From: an uncultured Eubacterium sp.
GTDB taxonomy: Bacteria; Bacillota_A; Clostridia; Lachnospirales; Lachnospiraceae
Reading direction: 5' to 3'
DNA length: 8,809 nucleotides
NCBI GenBank assembly: GCA_948759685.1
Contig: CAQBGY010000124.1
Coordinates: forward strand, 1 to 8,809
In this document: one piece after another, positions 1 through 7,343 of the stretch
Layout: each line of letters starts with the position of its first letter
Numbering within the stretch: the stretch's first letter is position 1
The notes under the pieces: generated by a model
Seen by the model: the letters and a program-made list of their open reading frames with translations, nothing else
Database searches by the model: none
Told to the model about the DNA's origin: nothing
Translations under genes and position numbers: made by a program

Positions 1-101
1 CGGCAGTGGGGAACACAATCACTTCCCTGCAGCAGCTTCAGAAAGCGCTGTACAGTGAAAATGAAGAACAAGAAATAGGTGATGTGGTGATTCCGCAGTA
101 A
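1..101 (+). CDS. C-terminal fragment of an unidentified upstream gene
   Basis: An open frame enters from the left edge (first whole codon at 3) and ends at a TAA at 99-101. It gives 32 residues, starting AVGNTITSLQQLQKAL and ending with an acidic tail (ENEEQEIGDVVIPQ). The stretch is hydrophilic, with no membrane segment, and its middle could form a short amphipathic helix. Base composition is closer to even than in the AT-rich genes that follow. Its stop lies 31 bases before the preferred start of the next gene, so it is probably the preceding member of the same operon. Too little is present to name a family. Confidence 0.6.
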   Translation, partial: AVGNTITSLQQLQKALYSENEEQEIGDVVIPQ

Positions 102-123
102 TGACATGAGGAATGGCGGATAT

Positions 124-130
124 GGAGGAA
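124..130 (+). promoter_or_regulatory. Ribosome binding site deciding the start of the DcrB-like gene
   Basis: GGAGGAA sits just upstream of the ATG at 133; its GGAGG core ends four bases before that codon. The in-frame ATG at 106 has no purine-rich motif in front of it, so 133 is the better start. The spacing is slightly short, so 106 cannot be fully excluded. Confidence 0.55.
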
Positions 131-132
131 AT

Positions 133-717
133 ATGGATAAAATAGATGAAAAGATTGTAAATCTAAAAAGGGAAAAGAAAGAGCTGGATAACATGGATAT
201 AAACCAAGGGGTTTTTATCAATGATGAAAGGATTACCTTCTCAAGACAGGTGGTATATAAAGACCAAATGAGCATCATGCTTCCAGATACTTTTGTAACA
301 ATGCCTAAAAAAATGGCACAGATGAAATATCCCTCAGAGTTAAGACCACAAATAATTAAAACGGACTATGCTGGAATGGTGAATTTTGCATTCAATTTAT
401 TTCAAAAAAATATAAAGCAGGAGCAGATAAGCGGAGCTGCAAAATCCATGAAAACGATGATAAGAAATATGAATCCGGCAAATGTGTTTTTTGAAGAAGA
501 ACTAATACAAAAAGAAAATATGGTTATTTCGTTATTTGACTATAAGAGTTTTGCGATGGATCAGCCAGTTTATAATATGATTTACATTTCTTCCATAGGA
601 GAAAATATTATGCAGGGAATATTTAACTGTGCTTATAGCATCAGTGGGAAATGGAAACCGATAGCAAGACAGGTCATAGAATCAATGCAGGATTTAACAT
701 TGAGTGAGGGAAAATGA
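133..717 (+). CDS. DcrB/DUF1795-like protein, possible Eag-type effector chaperone
   Basis: A 194-residue soluble protein with no signal peptide or membrane segment. It starts with a charged helix and then shows a pattern I associate with the DcrB/DUF1795 (PsbP-like) fold: LPDTF near residue 50, KYPSELRPQII near 65, FDYKSF near 135, YNMIY near 147, GIFNC near 162 and a Trp near 174. In Gram-negative type VI systems, proteins of this fold (EagR/EagT) bind and shield the transmembrane segments of spike-borne effectors. By analogy it could serve the hydrophobic region of the spike-toxin at 3996-6353. That role is inference: it directly precedes the plain spike, not the toxin. The start at 133 is chosen for its ribosome binding site; an in-frame ATG at 106 would add nine residues. 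Its stop overlaps the start of the spike gene. The family call is moderate and rests on motif pattern only. Confidence 0.65.
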   Translation: MDKIDEKIVNLKREKKELDNMDINQGVFINDERITFSRQVVYKDQMSIMLPDTFVTMPKKMAQMKYPSELRPQIIKTDYAGMVNFAFNLFQKNIKQEQISGAAKSMKTMIRNMNPANVFFEEELIQKENMVISLFDYKSFAMDQPVYNMIYISSIGENIMQGIFNCAYSISGKWKPIARQVIESMQDLTLSEGK

Positions 718-2063
718 TGAGGTGTACGCAAATTTTATTAGAAGGATATGATTTACTGGATATAAAGAAATGTACAATTGTACAGTCAGTAAATAATCAT
801 GGGCATGCAATAGTTACAGGACATATTAGTGATGACGATGAAAATTTATATCTGAAAAAAAGTATTGCCGAGGAATGGACTAGAGTTTTGGGCGAGGGGA
901 TGAGTGGGGAGTCCGAAGTGTTATTTGCCGGTTATGTCAAGTCAGTGGAGATAATGAATTTGGATGGAATTAAGGCAGTTCAGGTTACTCTGGTGACGGG
1001 CTCATACCTTATGGATTTATTGCCTAAGACAGAATGTTTTCAGGATGAGACAATAACATTTGGTGAGATTTTAGACAATAAAATGGCACAGTATGAAAGA
1101 GGAATCGGATTTATGACTGAAGGGTATAGCCAGTCTATTGATGAGATGGCTGTACAGTATAACGAGACAGATTGGAAATTTCTGAAAAGAATGGCTGGCA
1201 GGCTGAAACTGCCAATATATGCGGAGGCAAAAAGAATTGAAACTAATATATCTCTGGGAGTGGAACTGAATCCGTGTGTAATAGAACTGGATATACTGGA
1301 AAAGAAAATTTTAATAGAAAGTGAGATTGTCAGTTATATCATTAAAAGCAGGGATGTGGCATGTATAGGGGATATGGTCAGCATAGATAACAGGGATTTA
1401 TACATATATAGCCAATTAGCACGACTAGAAGGAGAAGAACTTGTTTTTACATACATACTAAAGGATAAAAGGGAATTTAGGGCTGATAGGACGGAAAACC
1501 TAAGTATTTGTGGTGCGTCAATAGATGCATTTGTAGCTGATGTGCAAAATGACAAAGTATCTTTGACAATCTCTTGCGACTATATAAATCGGGGAAAAAA
1601 GTGGTTTCCTTATGCGACGATTTATTCTTCGCCTGACGGAACCGGATGGTACTGCATGCCGGAAAAAGGAGATTCTGTAAGGTTATATTTTCCGAGTGAA
1701 AAAGAAAACAACGGATATGTGATTAGTTCAGTGCATGTTTCAGAATCTATTAGTGACGAAAGAAGTAATCCGAATGAAAAATCTATAAAGACAAAATATG
1801 GTAAAGAGATTGTTTTTAAGCCAGATTCATTATTGATAACAAATAATTGCGGAATGTCTATAGAGTTAAAAGATGATGAGGGAATTAATATTCTTAGCAA
1901 TAAAGCAATCAATATACAGTCAGAAGAAGCAATAGGAATTACGAGTATAAATAATTCTCTTCAGATGACAGCCCAGGATTCATTAGTACTTCAGCAAAAC
2001 GAATCTTCAATTGTATTGGAAAATGATATTATTATTGATGGTGGTATGGTTAGAACCATATAG
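714..2063 (+). CDS. VgrG-like spike protein of a contractile injection system
   Basis: A 449-residue protein of the VgrG/Pvc8/phage gpD-gp5 type, the trimeric spike at the tip of the injected tube. Residues 1-250 match the gpD-like part, including QYNETDWKFLKR at 148-159, a hallmark of this family. Residues 265-340 form the gp5-like OB fold, with GWYCMPEKGDSVRLYFP at 311-327 and YVISSV just after. Residues 358-445 are a run of short beta repeats (DDEGINILSNKAINIQSEEA) expected to wind into the triple-stranded needle. No effector domain follows, so this is a structural spike. The start overlaps the previous stop (ATGATG over TGA); GAGGG at 706-710 would serve either the ATG at 714 or the one at 717. 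It is paralogous to the N-terminal half of the spike-toxin at 3996. The class call is secure; the exact CIS subtype is not. Confidence 0.9.
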   Translation: MMRCTQILLEGYDLLDIKKCTIVQSVNNHGHAIVTGHISDDDENLYLKKSIAEEWTRVLGEGMSGESEVLFAGYVKSVEIMNLDGIKAVQVTLVTGSYLMDLLPKTECFQDETITFGEILDNKMAQYERGIGFMTEGYSQSIDEMAVQYNETDWKFLKRMAGRLKLPIYAEAKRIETNISLGVELNPCVIELDILEKKILIESEIVSYIIKSRDVACIGDMVSIDNRDLYIYSQLARLEGEELVFTYILKDKREFRADRTENLSICGASIDAFVADVQNDKVSLTISCDYINRGKKWFPYATIYSSPDGTGWYCMPEKGDSVRLYFPSEKENNGYVISSVHVSESISDERSNPNEKSIKTKYGKEIVFKPDSLLITNNCGMSIELKDDEGINILSNKAINIQSEEAIGITSINNSLQMTAQDSLVLQQNESSIVLENDIIIDGGMVRTI

Positions 2064-2083
2064 GAGTAAAGTCGGGGAAAGCA

Positions 2084-2683
2084 ATGAAACATCAAGAAAA
2101 GATTGTAAAAGTTACAGACCAGTTTCTTCCAGAGTTGTTAGCGGGACGTTTTAAGGAAATCCGAGAGTGCTATGTCAAAAATCCAGAAATATTATTAAAA
2201 GATTTTTTGGAAACATTAAAAACCTTATTTGATGATACAAAAAGAAAGCAGGATGAGGGGAAAAAGGGCAAGGTGGCATATATTTATTTTTCTTTTTTGT
2301 ACAGCAATGTCTTGCTAAACAGACATGGGTACAGGGTCGAGACATTAGATGGACAGTTTTATTTAGATGACTGTGAAATAAGTGGTATGTGGTGTCCTAA
2401 ACTGATATTTGATTATTTAGAAGAAGATGTACAGATTATCAGAAGAAAGATACAGGGGGAATATATACCATTAAGCAAATGCGATTTGCTGGAATTAAGA
2501 AACAGTCATCTTCACAGTTACTATTCATGTGCGTTTTCTTACTTAAAAGAATTTATTAGCGGGATTGCATTGATGAAAAGCTTTAAAGACATGGAAAAAG
2601 AAGATAACATTAAAATTATTTTTGGAGAGTATATGGATATGTATACTTGTATTGGCGAAATAAACGGCAAGGAGCAAAAATGA
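2084..2683 (+). CDS. Unrecognised soluble protein in the spike operon
   Basis: A 199-residue protein that I do not recognise. It is predominantly helical by eye, with no signal peptide or transmembrane helix. An acidic/lysine-rich linker at 51-63 separates an N-terminal helical part from a core with AYIYFSFLYSNVLLNRHGYR at 65-84, then YLDDCEISGMWCPK at 93-106. The start ATG follows GGGGAAA at a good distance. Only 20 bases separate it from the preceding spike stop, and its own stop overlaps the next start. Its place between the spike and the PAAR-like gene suggests an accessory role in spike or effector loading, or an immunity or regulatory role; the sequence does not decide. It is strongly AT-rich (one 60-base stretch at 2161-2220 has 16 G/C). 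Confidence 0.75.
   Translation: MKHQEKIVKVTDQFLPELLAGRFKEIRECYVKNPEILLKDFLETLKTLFDDTKRKQDEGKKGKVAYIYFSFLYSNVLLNRHGYRVETLDGQFYLDDCEISGMWCPKLIFDYLEEDVQIIRRKIQGEYIPLSKCDLLELRNSHLHSYYSCAFSYLKEFISGIALMKSFKDMEKEDNIKIIFGEYMDMYTCIGEINGKEQK
2669..2674 (+). promoter_or_regulatory. Ribosome binding site inside the end of the preceding gene
   Basis: AAGGAG lies five bases before the ATG at 2680, which overlaps the upstream TGA (2681-2683). This fixes the start of the next gene at 2680 instead of the in-frame ATG at 2647, which has no such motif, and it suggests translational coupling. Confidence 0.7.
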
Positions 2684-3204
2684 AGTATTTTTTATTAGAA
2701 TCGGATAGCTTTTACAGTAATGCGCCCAGTATAATAAACTGGTTTGGCAAAATAGACAAAGGTAATATTTGTTTGGGAAAATCCCACCTGCTTCCACAAA
2801 GGATGCTTTTTGAAATTAAAAATGACAAAGATTTGATTTTTACAGACATAGTAACGCATCCTTTTTTATTAATTTCTGATGGGTTTCAAAAATTGGTTAA
2901 ATTATATCAACCCAGGACACCGTTTAAACAGGTGGTATTGATGGATATGATTACCCATAACTTAAAATTGTACCATTTGCCCATTTTGAAAAAAATTGAC
3001 TGCCTGTTAGAGGAAAGCAAGACAAATCTTGACAGGAGCGAGATTAAAGAGGCGGTATTGGATTATGAAAAAATCAAGGATTACAGCTTGTTTCAGCTGG
3101 ATAATGTAAAAGGTACACATATTGTTATCAGGCTTGATTTGCTGGAGAGTGCACTAAGGAGAAAAATGACAGGATTATACATTAGAGAGGTAGAGCAGAG
3201 ATAA
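2680..3204 (+). CDS. Soluble protein faintly like Imm11/DUF1629 immunity proteins
   Basis: A 174-residue protein without signal peptide or membrane segment. The layout MKYFLLES..., then FLLISDGFQKLVKL at 62-75, VLMDMITHNLKLYHL at 86-100, IDCLL at 106-110, and a C-terminal block THIVIRLDLLESALRRKM followed by TGLYI at 146-168, resembles the Imm11/DUF1629-like architecture. In that architecture a late helix precedes a final 'tGi.f' strand. The resemblance is by eye and weak. If correct, it would be an immunity-type protein sitting between a structural spike and the tip protein, with its toxin outside this window. Alternatively it is a conserved accessory subunit of this CIS cluster. It is translationally coupled to the preceding gene, and its stop is two bases before the next start. 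Confidence 0.7.
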   Translation: MKYFLLESDSFYSNAPSIINWFGKIDKGNICLGKSHLLPQRMLFEIKNDKDLIFTDIVTHPFLLISDGFQKLVKLYQPRTPFKQVVLMDMITHNLKLYHLPILKKIDCLLEESKTNLDRSEIKEAVLDYEKIKDYSLFQLDNVKGTHIVIRLDLLESALRRKMTGLYIREVEQR

Positions 3205-3206
3205 AA

Positions 3207-3989
3207 ATGGGAGATACGAAAGGATTACAAGAACCTAATGTTCATTATTTGACATCAGTTCAGCATGAAAATACGCTGAGGATGAATGAGACAGGATATA
3301 CGGAAGCAGTGGCGCAGGCATTGTGGGAAGAAAAGACTGAAAATGCGAAAAATGTCGCGGAGGCGGAAGCCAGAGCAGCCATAGAGGAAAAAAAAGCGCT
3401 GGCGCGTGAGGCGGCTGCCAATCAGGAAGTGGCTTTTATTGTACCTTATGATTATCCTGCATTTGTGGCGGATGAAGAAAGTGTGACGGAGAAAAAAATA
3501 CAGGAGGCGCAGGATGAAATGATTGCAGCGCTTGAGGCATTGCAGGAGGAACATCTGGTAAGGGGGGCAATGATGCATTGCCAATATGGCAGTCATTATC
3601 GCAGGCTGAACCTTCCAAGAAGTCATGGGGAAGAGGAAAATTCAAGACCCTTAATGACAGCGGCGGATTATAGTGCGGGAGAAGACAGGAACATTCCATA
3701 TTTTGGAGTCTGTAGCTGTAGTAATAATAAAACGGAAGGTTCCATTTTACTGAAAGGCGACTACCAGAGGGATATTCTGGGGAGAAAAATTTCTGACGAA
3801 CCTGGAAAAAATGTGCGTGGTACGCCTTGCAGGCCGCAGATTGCAACGGAATGGCTGAATCCGCATGAAGGTACAAAAATAAACGGAATCCCGACAATCA
3901 CTCCGGCATCTTTTTTGGTATGTGAGTATGGAGGTATTATTGAAGTTACGGATTCGGGACAAAATGATGATGAAACAAAGGTGAGATAA
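3207..3989 (+). CDS. PAAR-like DUF4280 spike-tip protein with coiled-coil N-terminal extension
   Basis: A 260-residue protein. The C-terminal half carries the DUF4280 PAAR-like signature: VRGAMMHCQYG at 118-128, a Cys pair CSC at 169-171, GTPCRPQ at 205-211, a Trp at 216, ITPASFLVCEYGG at 231-243 and a terminal GQ at 251-252. The four Cys positions (125, 169/171, 208, 239) could bind a metal or form a disulfide-stabilised tip. PAAR-like proteins cap the needle of VgrG-type spikes and can link effectors to it. The first 115 residues are Ala/Glu/Lys-rich and predicted coiled coil (about 30-75 and 95-116), broken by a VPYDYPAFV segment. This long extension could be a docking arm or adaptor. It lies between the two spike genes, two bases after the previous stop and six before the spike-toxin. 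No strong ribosome binding site is visible, so translation is probably coupled. Confidence 0.88.
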   Translation: MGDTKGLQEPNVHYLTSVQHENTLRMNETGYTEAVAQALWEEKTENAKNVAEAEARAAIEEKKALAREAAANQEVAFIVPYDYPAFVADEESVTEKKIQEAQDEMIAALEALQEEHLVRGAMMHCQYGSHYRRLNLPRSHGEEENSRPLMTAADYSAGEDRNIPYFGVCSCSNNKTEGSILLKGDYQRDILGRKISDEPGKNVRGTPCRPQIATEWLNPHEGTKINGIPTITPASFLVCEYGGIIEVTDSGQNDDETKVR

Positions 3990-3995
3990 AGAAGT

Positions 3996-6353
3996 ATGGA
4001 TGCAAAGGGGTATGAGGCAGTCAGGCTGGCAGGGGCTTATGCGGGATTGAAAATAGAAGACCTGGCAATTAAGGAAGAATTTGGCACACATGCGACTGTA
4101 AAAATGAAAGCATACATTCCGGATGATATCAGCATATCAGATGTCTTGTTGATGTCCAGGGAAAAGGATATTGTCATATGCTTACATACTGGGGAGCAAA
4201 AGGATACTTTATTTTTAGGCATGCTTCAAAAAATGGAACTGGAAGAATGTCTTAAGGGAAAGTATGTGTCTATTGAAGCCGTTTCGTATTCTTGGATTTT
4301 GGATCAGGAGGAACGGTCAAAAAGCTTTCAGAATATATCAATGACATATGAAATGGTGACAAATTGTCTGGAATCACAGGGGACAGTTTATGTCTGGAAT
4401 AACGGTGGAAGCGAAAAGATAGGAAATCCGATTATACAATACAATGAAACAAACTGGATATTTATAAAACGTCTGGCCAGCATGCAGAATAGCGTTGTTT
4501 ATGTGAATACAAAATGTAAAGTCCCATATATTTGCATTGGGTTACCAGAAGGAATACCAGACACGATAGAAACAGTAGATTATCAAACTGGTATAAGGGA
4601 AGAATATTTTGCAAATGGCGATCCGATGGGAGGTTTGTGTCGGGAAGATTTTTTCTGTTATAAAGTCACAAGCTATGATAATTTTTGTGTTGGCGATAAT
4701 GTATCATATAAAGGACATTCCCTGTTTGTGGCAAAGAAAGAAGTCACAATCGAGCAGGGAATCATATATTTTAGATATGAGCTGGTGCAGAAAGCAGGAT
4801 GCTTTGTAAAAAGACTGTATAATGAGAAAATTGTCGGCAGCTCCATCATAGGTACCGTCCTGAAAACGGAAAAGGAAACCTTAAAACTGCATTTGGACAT
4901 TGATGAGCATCAGGAAACAGAAACAGCATATCCTTATCAATGGGTGCCGGAATCTGGAAATCTGATGTACTGCATGCCAAAAGTGGGAACAAGGGTCGCA
5001 CTTTATATAGCCAATCATGATGAATCAAGTGCAAAGGCTGTAAACTGCATGCGCGAAAACGGTGATTCCTGTGTCGGAATGCGGGACAGTACAGTAAAAA
5101 CATTTACATCAGAACACGGACAGATAATGCAGTTTGATGAAAGGAATGTTACGTTTACATGCAATGCATATGGAGGCAGCCAGCAGACATTCCAGTGTAT
5201 GTTGAATGATGAAGAGGGAATAAGTGTTCTGAGTGAGAAACAGGTAAATATTGTTGCCGTGGAGGGCATATTGCTGAAGGCTCCTGTTATTAGCGGGCAG
5301 TGCTTTACGGAATTGGATATGCTGCAGACAGGAGAAGCAGTGACGGCAGTTTCAGTCGCAAATCCAAAGGCATCCATTATGTCATTGGGAAACCAGGATT
5401 ATTATGGAAGTGAGACATTACTGGTATCTCATGGAGACAATCTGCCGGAATACGAGCCATTCGATGACGCACCTGAGGAAGGGGAGTTTGACTGGGGGCA
5501 GTTAGTGTCTAATGTTGTGGCAGGCATAGCAGTTGCTGTCGTTTCAGCGGCAGCTATAGCCGCCACTGCTGTTACTTTCGGAGCGGCGGCGCCTTTTATG
5601 GCAATATTTGCTGCGGGTGTAATAGGGGGAATAGTTTCCGTCGGATGCATGGCGTATTTGGACTGGCAGTCCGGAAATGTCAGTGAGATGGGAAGATATG
5701 CAATAAAAGGCTTTTCCGGTGCACTGAGCGGTTCCCTGGCAGTGATTCTTGGTCCGACTGCATCGGCGTCAAAATATGGTTTGTGGGTGTATGCCGGAAA
5801 GGCGGCGGCAGCGGGCGCTGAGGCATCAGTGGCTGCTAATTTGGTAGAACAGTTAATGGAGGCAGGAATTTACGGAGATGACATAGAGCTTTCAGAAATT
5901 GCCCATAGTTTGATTTTGGGATATATAGGCGGGGGAATTGCGGGGCTGATTTCTTATCCCCAAATTATAAAGGATAAAAATTTGTTGGACAAGATAAGGA
6001 AGATGACGAATGGGAAGCTTAAGAGATTGCTGCGAAGTTATGGCTTCAGACCAAAACATTATAATTCCGGGGTTGAAGAAGCGTTTAGGGCTGCAATGGG
6101 GCGTCTTGCACAATCCGTAGAAAATGGAGAGAATGCGGCAAGCAATGCATTTCGCAGCAATCCACTGCCGGTATTTGCAAAATATGATCCTGCGGAAATT
6201 GCGGATATTTTAATAAAAGCAGCTATAAGGGAAACGTCAATAGGAAGCGTTGTATCTTTGATAGATACTATTTTGTCATTAGGTAATCAGTCAGCGCCTG
6301 ATAGGGAGTCTGCGAAACTGATTCAGGATTATATGATTCAATATGGTTATTGA
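3996..6353 (+). CDS. VgrG-like spike fused to a hydrophobic region and a C-terminal toxin-like domain
   Basis: A 785-residue polymorphic effector. Residues 1-270 are gpD-like, with QYNETNWIFIKR at 148-159, the same positions as in the plain spike at 714. Residues 280-350 are the OB fold (MYCMPKVGTRVALYI at 324-338). Residues 365-435 form a short beta needle (DEEGISVLSEKQVNIV). An acidic linker (EYEPFDDAPEEGEFDW, 485-500) leads into Gly/Ala-rich hydrophobic segments at about 503-555 and 572-590, able to form membrane helices. From about 645 (GGGIAGLISYP) to the end lies a roughly 140-residue tip that I do not recognise: KDKNLLDKIRKM, then GFRPKHYNSGVEEAF and a helical end. No classic nuclease or NAD-binding motif is evident. 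Inference: the hydrophobic part inserts into the target membrane, and the tip either works there or is carried through. The codons from 645 onward recur about 1,366 bp downstream. Fusion of an effector to a spike ('evolved VgrG') is known in type VI systems. Confidence 0.85.
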   Translation: MDAKGYEAVRLAGAYAGLKIEDLAIKEEFGTHATVKMKAYIPDDISISDVLLMSREKDIVICLHTGEQKDTLFLGMLQKMELEECLKGKYVSIEAVSYSWILDQEERSKSFQNISMTYEMVTNCLESQGTVYVWNNGGSEKIGNPIIQYNETNWIFIKRLASMQNSVVYVNTKCKVPYICIGLPEGIPDTIETVDYQTGIREEYFANGDPMGGLCREDFFCYKVTSYDNFCVGDNVSYKGHSLFVAKKEVTIEQGIIYFRYELVQKAGCFVKRLYNEKIVGSSIIGTVLKTEKETLKLHLDIDEHQETETAYPYQWVPESGNLMYCMPKVGTRVALYIANHDESSAKAVNCMRENGDSCVGMRDSTVKTFTSEHGQIMQFDERNVTFTCNAYGGSQQTFQCMLNDEEGISVLSEKQVNIVAVEGILLKAPVISGQCFTELDMLQTGEAVTAVSVANPKASIMSLGNQDYYGSETLLVSHGDNLPEYEPFDDAPEEGEFDWGQLVSNVVAGIAVAVVSAAAIAATAVTFGAAAPFMAIFAAGVIGGIVSVGCMAYLDWQSGNVSEMGRYAIKGFSGALSGSLAVILGPTASASKYGLWVYAGKAAAAGAEASVAANLVEQLMEAGIYGDDIELSEIAHSLILGYIGGGIAGLISYPQIIKDKNLLDKIRKMTNGKLKRLLRSYGFRPKHYNSGVEEAFRAAMGRLAQSVENGENAASNAFRSNPLPVFAKYDPAEIADILIKAAIRETSIGSVVSLIDTILSLGNQSAPDRESAKLIQDYMIQYGY

Positions 6354-6372
6354 CGATTGGAAAGGATGACTG

Positions 6373-7209
6373 ATGAACAATTCATTACAGGACAAATATG
6401 ACAGTCTTTTGGAAGATATATACAGAGATATACTGAAAGAAAAAGGGTTTGTAAAACGCCGTGGGAGATATGTACGAACGGAGAATGGGGTTGTTAATTC
6501 CGTTGAGTTTACGAGGCTGCCAAATGGGAAGGATAAGATGGCATTTTATTTCTTTGTGGAAACGCGCCCTGAAAGGGCGACACAGCTTTACAGGGAAAAT
6601 AAGATTACGGGGCAAGGATATTATATAAGGTTTATTCCGGAACTGCCAAGGTGGAATAAATGGACAGGAAAATGGCGGTTAAGCAAAGAGGGTGTGCAGA
6701 CGCTGGATGCTATGACGATACAAAAGCAGACGGATATGGCAGAAATAAAGGATTTGGTGGAGTCGCTTTTGGCGGATGCATTATGTGATGTCATGCAGTA
6801 TCGTACAGAGGAGGCTCTGGTTGCTTTTTTAAATTCCGAACAGGAGAAATGGGGCAGGGAACTATTCAAAGATAGAAGAAAGGCAATCTTCCGAGAGTAT
6901 TTTTGGTATGGTGTTTTGGGATGCTGTGAATGCCTTATTATGAAAGATTTATTTCCGCTGGCATTTCTGTCAGTCATTTATTTTATCATTACCTGCGATA
7001 TCGTATCAGATGCGTGGGTGCGCAGGCTGTTTCTGGTTGCTGTCGGACAACTGCTGATATGTATAATACTGGCATATCTATTGACAATAAGGGTGATTGA
7101 CAGTTATGCATCTGGGGGATTGGCTATAGGCCTGTTTTTGAGTGGGAGCTGTAATATAACATACAGTTTATATGAAATCTATGCCAGAGGAAAAAAGCAT
7201 AAAAGATAA
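6373..7209 (+). CDS. Candidate immunity protein, DUF4304-like N-terminus with membrane C-terminus
   Basis: A 278-residue protein starting 19 bases after the spike-toxin stop, the usual place for a cognate immunity gene. Residues 1-145 (SLQDKYDSLLEDIYRDIL, GFVKRRGRYVR at 25-35, KWTGKWRLSKE at 96-106) resemble the DUF4304-type pattern of many immunity-like proteins ('l...GFkkr...y.r'); this is a by-eye match. Residues 146-178 are a charged linker ending in RRKAIFREYFWYG. Residues 193-210 (LFPLAFLSVIYFIITCDI) and 219-239 are clear transmembrane helices, and 246-262 is a third hydrophobic Gly-rich stretch. The tail ARGKKHKR is basic, consistent with a cytoplasmic end. A membrane-bound immunity protein suggests that the toxin acts at the membrane (inference). 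GGAAAGGATG at 6359-6368 supplies the ribosome binding site. A frameshifted paralogue follows at 7742. Confidence 0.78.
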   Translation: MNNSLQDKYDSLLEDIYRDILKEKGFVKRRGRYVRTENGVVNSVEFTRLPNGKDKMAFYFFVETRPERATQLYRENKITGQGYYIRFIPELPRWNKWTGKWRLSKEGVQTLDAMTIQKQTDMAEIKDLVESLLADALCDVMQYRTEEALVAFLNSEQEKWGRELFKDRRKAIFREYFWYGVLGCCECLIMKDLFPLAFLSVIYFIITCDIVSDAWVRRLFLVAVGQLLICIILAYLLTIRVIDSYASGGLAIGLFLSGSCNITYSLYEIYARGKKHKR

Positions 7210-7223
7210 AGGAGATGGGATTT

Positions 7224-7343
7224 ATGCCAACTAAACCGTCATGCACATTACATCTGGACAGCAGTCCGGTAAAGACCTACAGCAACACCTACAGGTGGGG
7301 GAATTGCGGGGCTGATTTCTTATCCACAAATTATAAAGGATAA
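7224..7343 (+). pseudogene. Truncated 5' end of the downstream gene, fused out of frame to toxin sequence
   Basis: This is a duplicated start of the gene at 8592. The ATG at 7224 keeps its ribosome binding site (AAAGGAG ending nine bases before). The first 24 codons match that gene except Tyr7 to Cys. At 7295/7296 the sequence switches to the toxin tip in another frame, adds 15 foreign residues (WGNCGADFLS...) and stops at TAA 7341-7343, giving a 39-residue peptide. It probably has no function of its own. It records how the duplication arose and could still be translated. Confidence 0.85.
7275..7294 (+). repeat. Paired 8-bp direct repeats at the duplication breakpoint
   Basis: ACCTACAG occurs at 7275-7282 and again at 7287-7294, four bases apart. 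The same pair occurs at 8643-8650 and 8655-8662 in the intact gene. The duplicated segment ends one base after the second repeat in both copies. The pair lies within coding sequence, so the placement may be chance or may have helped breakage or slippage. Confidence 0.7.

Larger units (their letters stand above)
5931..7295 (+). repeat. Tandem duplication, copy A
   Basis: This is the left copy of a roughly 1,367-bp direct repeat. It contains the last 140 codons of the spike-toxin, the whole immunity gene and the ribosome binding site plus first 24 codons of a copy of the gene at 8592. Its first block (5931-6353) matches 7297-7719 without gaps, with 27 mismatches in 423 bp by hand count. Its last block (6883-7295) matches 8251-8663 at about 97%. 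The middle is much more diverged. Confidence 0.95.

Noticed and set aside
2063..2083. Terminator or internal promoter between the plain spike and the next gene
   Set aside because: The gap is only 20 bases and holds a ribosome binding site but no hairpin with a T run.
6030..6353. HNH or other metal-dependent nuclease in the toxin tip, prompted by the KHYNSG segment
   Set aside because: A single His without a partner motif does not support HNH, His-Me finger or PD-(D/E)XK assignment; no other catalytic pattern could be seen.
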